From: Lomentospora prolificans
Taxonomy: Eukaryota > Ascomycota > Sordariomycetes > Microascales > Microascaceae
Length of the DNA: 64,000 nt
Assembly (NCBI GenBank): GCA_029532625.1
Contig: JARFXM010000009.1
Location: 4,216,001-4,280,000, forward strand
Reading direction: 5' to 3'
Part shown: positions 23,810 through 34,949 of the stretch, piece by piece
How the letters are laid out: every line of letters starts with the position of its first letter
Position numbering within the stretch: position 1 is the first letter of the stretch
The notes under the pieces: model-generated
Seen by the model: the letters and a program-made list of their open reading frames with translations, nothing else
Database searches by the model: none
Told to the model about the DNA's origin: nothing
Made by a program: the position numbers and the translations under genes

Positions 23810-25375
23810 TCAGTATGCCTGGGCGGATATGAACTCATCCATATTGTCTATATCGCCACGGGCTAGGGGGCACTCCGGAACCGTATCGTCCTTGAAATCC
23901 ACTATGACATAATCATCTTCTTCATTGACTGTCATAATGAGGCGAGGTCTCTCTGCTCTAGGTTCATCAGGCATCAGGATGTCGACAACCGCATTTTGCT
24001 CCGTAGTTCCGTTGAGGAAGCTGATAGAGACAAGCTCAAAACCCCGGGCACGACCAACTTCATCATCGTCTTTGTCAATGGGGAAACATGTCGGTTGGAG
24101 GAAGTAAGTCTGCGAATCTACATTATAGAACGCAAGATCGTTGACATTGTCGATCTCGTACTGGAGACTGGAAAGCGCTGCGGCGTGTGTGTCGAATACT
24201 CTGAGAGTGCCGTGAGTACGTTGGATCCAGGGCCAGGCCATCTTGACTCGAGCACGGATACCTCCACCAACAGAGACATTTCTGTCGCGGGCCCTCGGAG
24301 GCATGTCTTGAATCTGTCCCATAATCTTGGCAGTCTCGGGGGAGGATTTCCTAAGGCTTCGCTTGGCACTCTCAAGCACTTCGTTGCGTTCATCAAGATG
24401 CTTCTCGGTTCTTTCTTGGGAGTCAGTCCTACCATTGCTCGTAGTTCTGACGTTGTTGTAAGTCGAAAGGCGCGTGGCAAAATCCGAGCGGCTTCCAAAG
24501 TCAAAATCCCTCAGAGCGTTTTGGGCGTCTTTCCCCATGCTGGTTCCTTGAGTCTTTCGGTTGGAAATGTCACCAAGAATATTGATAGCTGTGCTGAACG
24601 TTGCCGCACGTCGACGTACCGGAAGGACAAGATAGGGGCCGAACGAGCAGGGTTTGGCTCCTACGATATAATCGTTCCTTTCCCCGCGCTTGACAATATC
24701 TTCTAAGGCCTCATCCAAATCGTTTCGGAAGGAGGATGGGTCTTCATTGCTCACGTCACTCAGATCTCTAATGCGAGGTGGCTCGGAAGACGTGCGGGTT
24801 TGGATAAGGGGAGCGACCAGCCCCATATTGATATCATGGCCTTGAACCTGAGCGAGGCTTCCTTTAATGCTCCCCATAGATAGCCGTTTCCGGCAGGTTT
24901 TAAGGGCGTTACTAATGTTTCGGGGGCGCTGCCCGCTGAGCCTTCCGGGAGAGGCTTTGTAGTAGATGTTAATGGTCGCCCTAACTGATTCGATGGAGTT
25001 GATAGTATACTTACTTGAGAATCTTATTGAAGAGATTCCCCCGTCACTGCTGCTAGTAATCTTCTCATACATGACAGAGGGGCTGTCCCCTTTCTGGTTT
25101 CCCCAGCCCTTGACTACTCGAAGCCCACCTCTATTGCGGCTCGTTCTGCGCAGGGGTAGGTCACTGTCGTCGGGGGTTCTCTCGGAAGACTTTCTGAAAA
25201 GGCTGCTCGCCTTCGAACTAAACGACCGCGAAGCCTTTTTGACAATACTACCAATGGACTCGCCACCAGTGCTGGAGTCACTGCCAACCTTGACAGCGGG
25301 ACTCAGGTCATCGGTTATCTTCGGCCACTTCCTGAGCTTGGTGCCTTGCTTAGGCTGGTCAGAATTCATCTCCAT
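23810..25375 (-). CDS. Unrecognised protein with a probable in-frame 60-bp intron
   Basis: It is open from 25,375 to 23,810 (521 codons), with ATG codons at 25,375 and 25,369. A likely intron at 24,955-25,014 (donor GTAAGT, ATTAAC branch-like site, acceptor AAAG) is exactly 60 bp and stop-free, so the frame stays open with or without splicing. Splicing would give a 501-aa product with the junction RFST/SPGR. Seen: a Ser/Lys-rich basic N-terminal half with KKASRSFSSKASSLFRKSS and RRTSRNRGG, probably disordered and phosphorylated. The C-terminal half is better ordered, with aromatic-rich segments (MAWPWIQRTHGTLRVFD, FYNVDSQTYFLQPTCFP) and an acidic end. No transmembrane segment or signal peptide is visible. 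I do not recognise the family, and it may be limited to related fungi. Confidence 0.7.
   Translation of the reverse strand: MEMNSDQPKQGTKLRKWPKITDDLSPAVKVGSDSSTGGESIGSIVKKASRSFSSKASSLFRKSSERTPDDSDLPLRRTSRNRGGLRVVKGWGNQKGDSPSVMYEKITSSSDGGISSIRFSSKYTINSIESVRATINIYYKASPGRLSGQRPRNISNALKTCRKRLSMGSIKGSLAQVQGHDINMGLVAPLIQTRTSSEPPRIRDLSDVSNEDPSSFRNDLDEALEDIVKRGERNDYIVGAKPCSFGPYLVLPVRRRAATFSTAINILGDISNRKTQGTSMGKDAQNALRDFDFGSRSDFATRLSTYNNVRTTSNGRTDSQERTEKHLDERNEVLESAKRSLRKSSPETAKIMGQIQDMPPRARDRNVSVGGGIRARVKMAWPWIQRTHGTLRVFDTHAAALSSLQYEIDNVNDLAFYNVDSQTYFLQPTCFPIDKDDDEVGRARGFELVSISFLNGTTEQNAVVDILMPDEPRAERPRLIMTVNEEDDYVIVDFKDDTVPECPLARGDIDNMDEFISAQAY
24955..25014 (-). other. Candidate frame-preserving intron
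   Basis: On the minus strand the sequence reads TCTCAA/GTAAGTATAC at the left boundary and CTACAAAG at the right. It is 60 bp with no stop codon. Donor, acceptor and size match the other introns of the window. The encoded 20 residues (YTINSIESV...) differ in character from the Ser-rich flanks, which supports intron over exon. Confidence 0.6.
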
Positions 25376-26455
25376 CGTGGGGCTACTGTCTAGAATAATC
25401 TGTCAACCGTAGGGAAGGGGGGCTTTTGAGTAAAGGTGGAGAGACTTGTCTAGGCTTGAGCGTAGACTGGCGGCTTAGGGAGACTCGAAATGGAAATGCT
25501 AACAGTACTAGTGGGGGTCCTCTCGAGGAAGAACCAACGCTAGGGATGCGACTCAACGAGCCCTTCTCTTGGAAAGTGGTTGGTCTAGATGAGCGATGCT
25601 GAGACTGGGGAGTAGGTGCTTGAGGCAGCTATATCCCGTCGAAGATAGTGTTGGGAGGAAGGCAGCACAACTCTTGCTGGCTCTAGCCTGGATTGCCTAC
25701 TCGAATGAAATGTTCTCGGCAACACCTAGTCGAGGGAAAGACCAATTGCCTTTCTATTTCTGCATATTGTATAGGAAGCCATTCAAGTCGTCAAGTAGCT
25801 GTCTGGCTTCCACAATGTAGGGATTGTTCCTTCTCATTCTTCACATAGCATACAATGTAGAGGGGGTAACAACACGAACAAGGAGGGAGCTCCCAAGGTT
25901 AATAGACAAAACTAACCCTTGTAAAAGTGCCACTCTATTGAAGAAAGGAAGGAAGCAAGGTCTATCCATTTGAGCACTGGAGGACTTCCAAGGTTCAATG
26001 TTCCTTACTCTCTCTGACAGTCACAGTACACTCTGTCAAATGTATGCTACCTACCTGGTTTACCTCCTGTTAGCTGGTGGGGAAGGTTTATTTATGAGTC
26101 CTAAAGGTTCTGCGAGGAGGAAACTGACTTATATCGCTGCAATAAAAAAAAAAGAGAACGTAAAAAATATCATTGGTATTTTGTATTCAACTCTCGGCCT
26201 CGAGCCTTATGAATCAAATCGATTTGGCGAAAACGGATGTAAGTGGATTACTTCGTGCTAAGAGAGAGATCTGAGGCAAACTCTCCCCTCCTTGACTCAT
26301 GGCGCAACCAAGAGCCCGAGGAAGAAATTTTCCAACTCTGCACACCCGACAAGCTCAGCGCTGCAACCGGTCCTTAACGCGTCGTTCCTTCCGGCTTTGA
26401 TATCACTATAATCTCCGGGATACATTGTAAAATAACGCTTTTGTCTACCGCACCC
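25376..26455. other. Divergent intergenic region
   Basis: About 1.1 kb between the unknown gene (-) and NCS2 (+). It must hold both promoters. Short frames (for example 25,596-25,820) have no motif. I see an A-rich run near 26,144-26,155 and an ACGCGT near 26,377, both unremarkable. Confidence 0.5.
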
Positions 26456-27733
26456 ATGGCCGAGCCCGAGCCGGCTCCCACCCCCGACTCCGCGCGCCCC
26501 TGCGTGAGATGCAAGACGAACCCCGCCACCGTCAAGCTAAGGGCCGAATCCACCTGCTCGTAACCTCAACCCCGCCATGCCCATCCATCGACTCATGTCC
26601 CCGTCCGATCACGTAGACACTGACCACTGTTTTTCAGGACATGTTTTCAATCTTTTACCCATAACAAGGCCGTCAAGAGGCTAGGGCTTCTTCGCAAAGA
26701 GCTTGTCGGCCCGCGCGAGAAGCGCACGTGCAAGTATGTCGCGGGGCTCTCTTTCGGGGCTTCATCCACCGCTCTCGTCCAGATCTTGGATGAGAACCTC
26801 AAGTATGTGCGCGCGAGAGCGAATCCGAACTCTCCGGTTGCGTATGACCTGGTCGTCGTCCACGTGGACACGGACCTTCGATCTCCGGCCCAGGCCTCAG
26901 AAGGAGGCCAGACTAGCTCGCCTGCGTTCCAGTTACTGCAAAAGTATCGTGAGAAATTCCCCGACCTAGACTTCCGCCTCATCCCCCTCAGCCACGCCTT
27001 CAACATCACTTCCATCGACTGGTCCTCCCTTCCTTCTACAGATTCCACTCTAGACCCTCAAACCCGCATGCAATCCCTTTTCGATGCGCTACCCTCAGTA
27101 ACTTCCAAGGCCGACATTCTGCGCCTCCTAGTCCGTCATATCCTACTTTCCTTTGCCGTTGAGAACGCGTGCGAAGGTCTCTTACTGGGATGCACCACGA
27201 CGGCCCTCGCGGAACTCACCCTATCCGAGGTAGCGAAGGGCAGGGGCTTTTCGGTTCCCTGGCAAATCAATGATGGTCCTTTTCCGCTCCCGAAGGCCAC
27301 AGACAGTGGCCCGAAGAGCATGCAATTATACTACCCTCTACGAGACATCTTTCGCAACGAGATCCATGTCTACCTCCGTGTCGTTGACCCATCCTTGGCG
27401 GCCCTTGTAGTCACGAATCCTGCGGTCTCAGCCGATGTGGTTTCGCACAAAGACTTGAGCATCGAGGAGGCAATGGTCCGTTACTTCGAGAGTGTAGAGG
27501 AAGGCTATCCTGCTGTGGTGGCAAACGTCGTCCGTACAACTGGCAGGCTGGCAAGGGGCGGCGCGAGTGAGGACGGAGGCGCATTGCAGGGACCAGCTTG
27601 CGGGCTGTGCGGTATGGCGGTTGATGAGAGTGGAGATGCGCGATGGAAAGGTGAAATTGGCGCTGGGCCGGAGGAAGAGAGTAGTGTTGGGTCGCAACTC
27701 TGTTACGGCTGCGAGAGATCTGTTCGTGGATAA
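26456..27733 (+). CDS. NCS2: Cytoplasmic tRNA 2-thiolation protein 2 (Ncs2/Ctu2)
   Basis: The model is join(26456..26559,26638..27733), 399 aa. The 78-bp intron (donor GTAACC, acceptor TTTTCAG) is needed because the unspliced frame hits TAA. The join gives the N-terminal cysteine signature CVRCK...STCSTCF with FTHNKAVKRLG. Family knowledge: Ncs2 pairs with the catalytic Ncs6/Ctu1 and uses Urm1-carried sulfur to thiolate wobble uridine 34 of tRNA Lys, Glu and Gln in the cytosol. Seen: a degenerate PP-loop region (GLSFGASSTALVQILDENLKY), the conserved block SKADILRLLVRHILLSFA, a helical middle, and C-terminal CGLC...CYGC cysteine pairs. The length is typical. The start is supported by a good context (CACCCATGGCC). 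Confidence 0.93.
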
Positions 27734-28044
27734 CGTTATAGACCGTCGAAATGTTCTTGCGGAATTGAAACAAAAGTTTGAAACTATTCAGCTCTCTAAA
27801 CAAAGGAAAGGTCTGTAGTAATGAGGTGGTATATACACGCGTACCGCCGTTCAATTATTTAAGGCTCATCATCTAGCTTTAAAGATGATCAGGTATCAAG
27901 AAATTGCGGCGTTTCCTGCAGAAACCTAGCCATTCTTCACGAATTGGTTCAACCCCACACGCCCAAAATCCCAGTGGATCCGCCCCCGATGCCTATTCTA
28001 GTCTATCTAGCCTTCTCTTCCTTCTATGGTTGGTTCTAGGCCGC
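27734..28044. other. Short convergent 3' flanks of NCS2 and OAC1
   Basis: Only 311 bp separate the two stop codons, so the 3' UTRs probably meet or overlap. Nothing else is visible. Confidence 0.5.
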
Positions 28045-29201
28045 TTATATCTTCTTCTCTTGAGTCTCCAGCACTACCTGGGGTAGAATCTTCAATTCGA
28101 GGCTTCGGATGAGCTTGTTAGTCTGCTCGGCGAGGGAAAGGGTCAAGATGGTGTGCGGTAAGATCCTAGAAAGGTGGGGAAGGAATCCCTTGTAGATAGC
28201 GAAGAAACCCTCAGTGCGGACAGTCTTCATGAAGCAGTCGACGACACCCTTGTAGAGGTTACCGTTCTGGTTGTAGAGTCGTGACATAATAGTGTCTGTA
28301 TGAGTATCACGTCAGTATTTAGACACTTACATGGGTTAGCAAGATCCCATCTGTAACATACCGGGTGGGTGCATGAAGCAGCAGACGACGAAACCGCTAA
28401 TAGCGCTGCTGGTGAGGTGCAGCGCGGGTCCCTCTTCCATACCGAGATGCCTAACCAACCGCCTCTTGGCAAAGAAGTACGTGGGGAGCTGTACGGAGCT
28501 TCCCATACCGGTCCTGATCATGGCAGCGCTAATACCCCGATACAATCCCCTGATACCCTCGCCCTTGTAGATTTGGCCCATACCATCGAGGAGGTTCTTA
28601 TACTTGTGTTGCGTTCCGACGGGAAGGAAGGGAGAGTAGCTTTGTAGACGGGTCTTGACGAGGAAGAAGGGGCTTCCCGCGGCGGCACCGATGATACCGG
28701 AGGACGCACCGCAGAACATATTGACACCTAGACTCTGGACCTTCTCGTCGCCGAAGATGAGCTTGGTCAGGGGTGTTCGCATCGGCTCGTAGAAACCAAG
28801 ACGACAACCGTTGAGGAGGATCTGATAGATGTAGGCGGTGCCGAGGCCACGGTAGATGCCACGGAGCCCCTCGTTCCTGACGATGACGGACACGCCATGA
28901 AGGGGACCGCGGTAGTGGTGAGGTTGGTGACCCTTGCTTTGAAGCTCGCCTTGAAGCTGCATTCTACACCGCCATGGCCGGTTAGTGGCTTAACTCGAAA
29001 CAGTGGAGCCTCGGGGTCGGAGGATGGGGTAGACGCGTACCGAATTTTGACCGTCTCGAAAGGGTGGGTGGCCGTAACGGCGCCGCAAGCGGCCAGGCCG
29101 CCGGCTATGAAGCCTCTATCTCGAGAGTCAGCAAGGAACTAAGAGAAGGGTCCTAGGGACGACGGCGCATTGTGAGCGACGTACCCCACGGTTGTAGACA
29201 T
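28045..29201 (-). CDS. OAC1: Mitochondrial oxaloacetate/sulfate carrier Oac1
   Basis: The model is complement(join(28045..28295,28362..28963,29041..29115,29185..29201)), 314 aa. The first coding exon is 17 nt. Joins give MSTTVGGFIAGGLAACGAV..., ...VKIR/MQLQGEL and HPP/DTIMSR, all in frame. Family knowledge: this SLC25 carrier of the inner mitochondrial membrane moves oxaloacetate, sulfate and isopropylmalate. Seen: three carrier repeats with signature motifs HPFETVKIR (about residues 23-31), SPFFLVKTR (about 128-136, lacking the acidic residue as in yeast Oac1) and HPPDTIMSR (about 229-237). Also seen are LLNGCRLGFYEP and GSSVQLPTY, which match Oac1 more closely than other SLC25 members. The three short introns use GTACGT/GTACGC/GTATGT donors. 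Confidence 0.93.
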
Positions 29202-30265
29202 GGTGGCCCCTCCAGGTGTCCCCAGCCGAGTGACGCTTGTCCTCCTCTTACTTCACGATTCGGTGTCCTTCTTGGTCTATCTGATCGGTCGAATAGCGTT
29301 GGAAGGGTGTAACTACGGTAGACACGTTGGATTAGTCGGGGACAGTTGAGGGAGTCATCGCGCTCCTTCGGCAATGGGAAGGCCGGTGGGGACAATTGGT
29401 GGGCAACCTACATCGGCACTTTCGGGGATTTTGGAAGAAGCGAGATAAAAATAATTCTGGACGTCGAATCCGTCGAACCGCAGGACAGAGGCGTCGGCTG
29501 GGGCCTAGACTGTCGAATTATCCCTATCCCGTTTCGAGATTGTTGAAGGGAAGGGGAGGGAAAGGGCAATTTGTGGTTTTTTCCCTCTTGCTTCGGCCTT
29601 TAGAAGGCTAAGGGAAAAAAAGTCTTGACCGCCATCGGAAGGCGCAACCGGGGTTAGTGGGCCGCCAAATTCCGAGGTGACAACACTGAACCTTGAACTC
29701 AGGTACCCCCCAGCTTTAGGCTTAGTAGCGGTGGTATTATTTGAAAGATTTGACGGGCTGGCTGCCAAATCGCGGGGCTGAGTCGATTTTGATTGGCGCT
29801 CCTCTCCGCCATTGAGCGTCAGCAGTGAGGTATACGCACGGAGCAATAGTGGCGGGAGATGGACAGTGCGGCCGTTGTCGCCCCATTAATATTGAAACCA
29901 CCCATCAAAATGGATCCGTGTCGCTGGCTGTGGGGGCGCGTGGAATCGAGCAGATCCCTTGCCGCAGGGCTCTGGAGCACTCAGAGCCAGCACCAGACCC
30001 ACCTTCCCCCTCCATAATGGCAGAGGGTGGGCCGAATTTGGAACGAGTTGTCAAGCCAGCAGCTGACGAGCAACTTGAACTACTTGTCAAATCGATAGCC
30101 TGGGGTTTCTCAGGCCGAAAGAGGCGTGCACCGCCTACCGTGCAGCCAATTTTTTGACTGTAGCTCTCCAACTCTCACCTCCCACTCCCCTCCCCTCATA
30201 AAACCCCAAACACGCCAAATCGACTCTCCTCCTTGCCAATCGATCCCCCGAGGACTTCGCACGCC
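29202..30265. promoter_or_regulatory. Divergent promoter region OAC1 / SWD2
   Basis: 1,064 bp between two divergent start codons. CT-rich sequence (about 30,165-30,265) precedes SWD2. Short frames inside are not credible. No strong known motif cluster is seen. Confidence 0.5.
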
Positions 30266-31585
30266 ATGTCTTCCACGCCAATGGACGTTGATATCCCCGG
30301 CTCGTCGACCCCGAATGGCAACAATCCCAACAGGGCCGTTGGCGGTCCACCCACATCTCCGTTGGCCGACGTCATCAGCACATTCAGGCCGACAAAGGTA
30401 TCAGTGACCACTTCCAAGTCTCTAAGAATAATAGTCTGCGCCATTTTGTCGGTTCAGTATTCGCCTAACAGGAAGCTAATGTCATGCGCCATAGCTGTTC
30501 CGGCGCGAAGACGTCAAGGACGGACAGCCGAGGCCCCGCGTGCTCTCTCTCGACTTCGACGATCCTGGCGAGCTCCTCATGACAGCTGAGAGTGACGAGA
30601 CAATCCAAATTTACAATGTCAGGGACGGCATACATAACAAAACACTCCTGAGCAAGAAGTACGGAGTTAAGCTCGCCAAATTCACCCACACGAGCTCTAG
30701 TATCATCTATGCTAGCACCAAGCAGAATGGTAGGTCCTTCGTTCGTAGCTATCCGTGCTCATTTTATAAATTCTGACTTTTATCCCTGTTCAAGACGCAA
30801 TTCGATACCTCGCGACCCATGACAACTCATTTATTAGATACTTCGAAGGTCACGAAGGCCGAGTCACCTGTCTTGCGATGCACCCAGGGCACGACAACTT
30901 CATCTCGTGTAGCCAGGATAATACCGTCCGGCTCTGGAATATTTCTACCAAGCAATGGGTTGGCCAACTCTTCCTCAATACACCCTACCTCGCCGCGTAC
31001 GACCCCTCGGGCAACATCTTCGCCGTAGCTTCTCCCTCCAGCGGCACTATCCTCCTTTACGATTGCAAGAACTTTGACAAGGCACCCTTCTCCGTGTTTG
31101 ACGTCGTTGAGCAGTGCAAGGATTACGATAGACAGTGGCTCCTGAAGGGATGGACCAAGCTCGAGTTCTCCAACGACGGAAAGTCGCTGCTGCTCGGAAC
31201 CAAGGGTCCTGGCCATTTTCTCCTCGATGCCTTTGATGGCCGCCTCAAGGCGTACCTACGCAAACCCGAAGGCGGAACATCTCGACTTGCTCCCGGAGAC
31301 GCACCGACGCCAAATGGATCATCAGGCGGCAGCTCCAGCGGGGCAACGGTAGAGAGCAGCGGTGACTGTTGCTTCACCCCCGATGGTAGATTCGTGATCA
31401 GCGGCTCGAAAAAGGATGTTTTGGGCTGGGATACTAAGAAAGCAGGAGAGAGCAAAGTGCTTGAGCCCACCTTTGTGCTAGAGGAGAAGCGAGAGGCATC
31501 CGTTGTCGCTTTTAACCCTAGGTACAACCATTTTGCGACCGCGGACGAGAATGTCATTTTCTGGGTTCCAGATTCAAACTACTAA
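30266..31585 (+). CDS. SWD2: Swd2/WDR82-type WD40 protein (COMPASS and cleavage/polyadenylation)
   Basis: The model is join(30266..30397,30495..30729,30795..31585), 385 aa. Introns of 97 and 65 bp (donors GTATCA and GTAGGT, acceptors ATAG and CAAG) join FRPTK to LFRREDVKDG and KQN to DAIRYLATHD in frame. Family knowledge: Swd2 is a subunit shared by the Set1/COMPASS histone H3K4 methyltransferase and the cleavage and polyadenylation factor in the nucleus. Seen: WD40 strands including LSLDFDDPGELLMTAESDE, GHEGRVTCLAMHPG, SCSQDNTVRLWN, CCFTPDGRFVISGS and VAFNPRYNHFATAD...FWVPD. The N-terminal 40 residues are low-complexity. A Gly/Ser/Thr-rich insert (about residues 282-312) interrupts one blade, a fungal-type loop expansion. 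Confidence 0.92.
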
Positions 31586-32348
31586 GGAACATCATTTTTT
31601 GGATTGGAAATTTGTGTCTTTTGGTGCATGTCTTTTGACCCATGGCGGAGAACTACAGGTTGGGATTTGGCACTTGTATGATACCCTAGTAGAGGGAGAC
31701 GAGCCTGGCGTTAGGAGCATATCGATATCACCAGAATGTGGAATCCGGAGACGGATAACCCCAGAAGGTACATCTAAACTGCAATTGCGTAAAACAAACA
31801 TTGCATGTGGCTTCTTCATCCACGGAATTTGATTTGAGCTTCTTCGTTTTTTGTTTGAGGATTCACATGAACGCTACGGAAAACCATTTTCTCCCCATCA
31901 TTCGCGTGCGGAAACGTCCAGTTGATGTCATCAGGCTTGCCTCTATAACCTTGTAGCCAGGCCAGCGAGTCTCGTGTCCACTGCTGGCTCCGCTCCCGCA
32001 CCACACAAAAATGTGCCCCACGTCAAATAATTCTCTCCACTCACCAACCATCCAAATTCGATCCAGACCCCACCACCGCCAACACCAGTTGAACCTCATC
32101 GCTCCCATTCCATCGCCCATCCCGCAAATTCTACATCGAAGCTACCCTCCCGTGCTCCCCCAACGCCAACCGCGACCGACTCATCCCCGCGCAGTCGAAA
32201 GCCGACGATTCCCTCTGGAGAAATCAACCGTCCCCCTACCATAGTACACGACATCAAGAGCGGTAGCACGCGCACCTAACGCGACCACAGAGAGAGAACC
32301 TAGAGTGGTTCTACCCAGCAATCCCGCCCAATCTATCCCCCGTCAACC
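31586..32348. other. Intergenic region SWD2 / SRP21 in tandem
   Basis: About 760 bp carrying the SWD2 3' UTR and the SRP21 promoter. From about 32,040 it is C/A/T-rich and G-poor (CACCAACCATCC-like), typical of a fungal promoter and leader. No gene is seen. Confidence 0.5.
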
Positions 32349-32936
32349 ATGACGAAAACAAAACCCATCACCACTTCGCAAGAATGGTTTGACCAGTCCC
32401 TCCTCCTCATCGAGGCCCGTCCCACCACCGTACGTCAACCACCCAGCAACCACCCATCACTCTTTCCATCACCCATTCTATCCCCGTCCTCTCCCTTCTC
32501 CATTCCTCCCTCTCAAGCTCTTGGCCCGCTCCCAGACTGCTAATCAAGAGCAACCCAAAAGACCCGCATAACCACAAAATACGCCATAAAACGCCCCCGC
32601 ATAAAATCCGCCGACCCCTCCACGGAACCCGCGACCGCCCGCCCCCCTCGCGCGAACCTCACCCTCAAGACCTACGATCCCGTCAGCGGTGTTGTCCTAA
32701 AGTACAAGACCACCAAGGCCGCCGAGGTCAACCGCCTGATTCAGGTCCTGGGCAGGCTTGGCAAGGGCATGGCCGGGTTGAAGGGCGCGAGGGACGAGGT
32801 GCTCGGCGCGCCCGCGGAGGAGCCCGAGAAGGCTGGGCAACCCCCGGCTGAGGTGGGTAAGGGTAGCGCGCAGGCGCAGGAGAAGGGTCAAGGGGCTGGT
32901 GGTGGTGGAAAGAAGAAGAAGAAGGGCAAGAAATGA
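32349..32936 (+). CDS. SRP21: Signal recognition particle subunit SRP9/SRP21
   Basis: The model is join(32349..32429,32562..32936), 151 aa. The 132-bp intron (donor GTACGT, acceptor AAAAG) is required to join ...IEARPTT to TRITTKYAIKRPR. Family knowledge: fungal Srp21 is the homologue of mammalian SRP9. It works with Srp14 at the Alu domain of the SRP RNA and slows translation elongation for co-translational targeting to the ER. Seen: an SRP9-like alpha-beta fold start (SQEWFDQSLLLIEARPTT), LTLKTYDPVSGVVLKYKTTKAAEVNRLI with the LGRLGKGMAGL helix, then an Ala/Gly/Gln-rich spacer and a strongly basic lysine-rich tail ending KKKKKGKK. The basic tail fits RNA binding. Confidence 0.92.
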
Positions 32937-33493
32937 ATGGTGTAATCAGCGATTGCCGGTGGGAAAACGAGCGGGTTTGGCTCGAATTAAGGGAGTCAAC
33001 CATACGGAGGGTTCTATGATTAGCATTTCTAGAGCATACAAAAAGGCATGGGCTTGAGATGGCCACACATCCGGTTTTACTTTGCGAATCCCAAGTTCAA
33101 GCATCGGGGAACCCAAGAGTTTATGAACAATGTGCATTATTTTCACTAATCGGTAGTGTACATTTCCTTCATCGTCGTCGGCATCACAATAAACCCAGCT
33201 GTCTCCTAACCGACAACTTATTCCCATGTCAAAATCCCGCCCCCTTCATAATAAGAACAAGTCCTGTGCTGTCCCCTGAACGCCGTGATAAACCCAGTGG
33301 TACTGACGAGTACGCATATCTTTGAAACCATGCCCTGACAAATGAAATAATACCTCGAGTCCCTTAGCCTCGATCAAGTTGCACGCAATCCCGCCGTGCG
33401 AGGATTAGTGGTATATGTGCAACGACTTGGACGTCAATGAAACAGTCAGCATGTACAATTCGACTTATGAGAAGCCAACGGGGGAAACGACGT
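32937..33493. other. Convergent 3' flanks of SRP21 and RNR2
   Basis: 557 bp between the stop codons of convergent genes. I see only untranslated sequence. Confidence 0.5.
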
Positions 33494-34949
33494 TTAGAAG
33501 TCCTCGTCGAAGGTGAAGGCGTCGTCGCTGCCACCCTCAGTCTTCTCCTCATCGTTCTTCCTGGTGCTCGCCATGACACCAGCCTTCTGGTAGTCACCGA
33601 CACGCTTCTCGAAGAAGTTGGTCTTGCCACCGAGGGAGATGTTCTCCATGAAGTCAAAGGGGTTGGTAGACCTGTAGACTTTCTCGTTGCCGAGAGCGAC
33701 GAGAAGCCTGTCAGCCACGAACTCGATGTACTGCTTCATAAGGGTAGAGTTCATGCCAAGGAGGGCACAGGGGAGAGCCTCCGTGAGGAACTCCTGCTCA
33801 ATCTTGACGGCATCGGTGATGATATCTTCAACAAGCTGCTTGCTAGGGCGGTGCTTGAGGTGAGAGAAGAGGAGACACGCGAAGTCGGTGTGAAGACCCT
33901 CGTCACGAGAGATGAGCTCGTTGGAGAAAGTGAGACCGGGCATGAGGCCACGCTTCTTGAGCCAGAAGATAGAGGCGAAAGCACCGCTGAAGAAGATACC
34001 TTCGACAGCAGCGAAGGCAATGAGACGCTGGGCGAAGGTAGCCTCGCGGTCAGCAATCCAGCGGAGGGCCCAGTCAGCCTTCTTGCGGATGCAGGGAACT
34101 GGCGAAGATGATTAGTCAGGATGTTCACAACAACGTTCGAAGCAATGAATATTCATCAGGTTGTGGACATACTGGTATCAATGGCGTTGAAGAGATGGGT
34201 CCTCTGGGCGGGCTCCCTGACGTAGGTATCAATGAGAAGAGAGTAGGTCTCGGAGTGGATGTTCTCAACCATGATCTGGAAGCCGTAGAAGCAGCGGGCC
34301 TCGGGGACCTGGACCTCGGCGCTGAAGCGTTCAACCAAGTTCTCGTTCACGATGCCGTCAGAGGCAGCGAAGAAGGCGAGGATGTGAGAGATGAAGTACT
34401 TCTCATCATCATTGAGCTTGTTGTTCCAGTCGTGGAGATCCTTGGAGAGGTCGATTTCCTCGGCGGTCCAGAAAGAGGCCTCGGCCTTCTTGTACATTTG
34501 CCAGATCTGTCGGTAACCAATCGTTAGCATCCGCGTTCCGGAATTGACGATCAAGGGGATCGCCGGGAAAGATGTGCGGCTTACCTCGTGGTACTTGATG
34601 GGGAAGAGAACGAATCGCTGAGGGTTCTCCTGGAGAAGGGGCTCGTCAGCCTCCTCGGCCCTGATGCCGGAAGCAACGGCGGGCTGCTCCTCGGCCTTCT
34701 TGACCTCGGTGACAACAGGTTTAACCTGTTCGACGGCGGCAACGTCGGGGTTGTTCTCCTTGTCGGCGACGTTGAAATCGAGCTTCTTCACGGGAGACTC
34801 CATCTTGAAAGACTCAAGGGCAGTGGCAGCCTGTGTTCGGGGAGGCTCTAGGTTAGTTCGTTGCGCTATAGACGCGTATGAAACGCGTGTAAAGTGGAAT
34901 TGAGTTCAGTGACGCGACTAACCTGCTTGGAGGGGGTGATATCGGTCAT
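33494..34949 (-). CDS. RNR2: Ribonucleotide reductase small subunit (class Ia R2)
   Basis: The model is complement(join(33494..34098,34173..34506,34585..34830,34923..34949)), 403 aa. The three introns (92, 78 and 74 bp) use donors GTTAGT, GTAAGC and GTATGT. The 78-bp intron is a multiple of three and stop-free, so a naive frame reads through it. Family knowledge: R2 houses the diiron-tyrosyl radical that activates R1 to make dNTPs. Seen: ligand motifs EEIDLSKDL, NENLVERF and ENIHSETY (the tyrosine of this last motif is the radical site), then AVEGIFFSGAFAS and ELISRDEGLH. The C-terminal tail ends DDAFTFDEDF, which docks into R1. The Ala/Glu-rich N-terminal extension before YHE is typical of fungal Rnr2. 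All diiron ligands appear present, so this is the active R2 rather than an Rnr4-type partner. Confidence 0.96.
34872..34888. promoter_or_regulatory. Paired ACGCGT boxes in RNR2 intron 1
   Basis: ACGCGT occurs at 34,872-34,877 and again at 34,883-34,888, 11 bp centre to centre, inside the first intron of RNR2 and 61-78 bp downstream of the start codon. MCB boxes bind MBF at G1/S genes, and RNR genes are classic MBF targets in yeasts. Confidence 0.4.
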
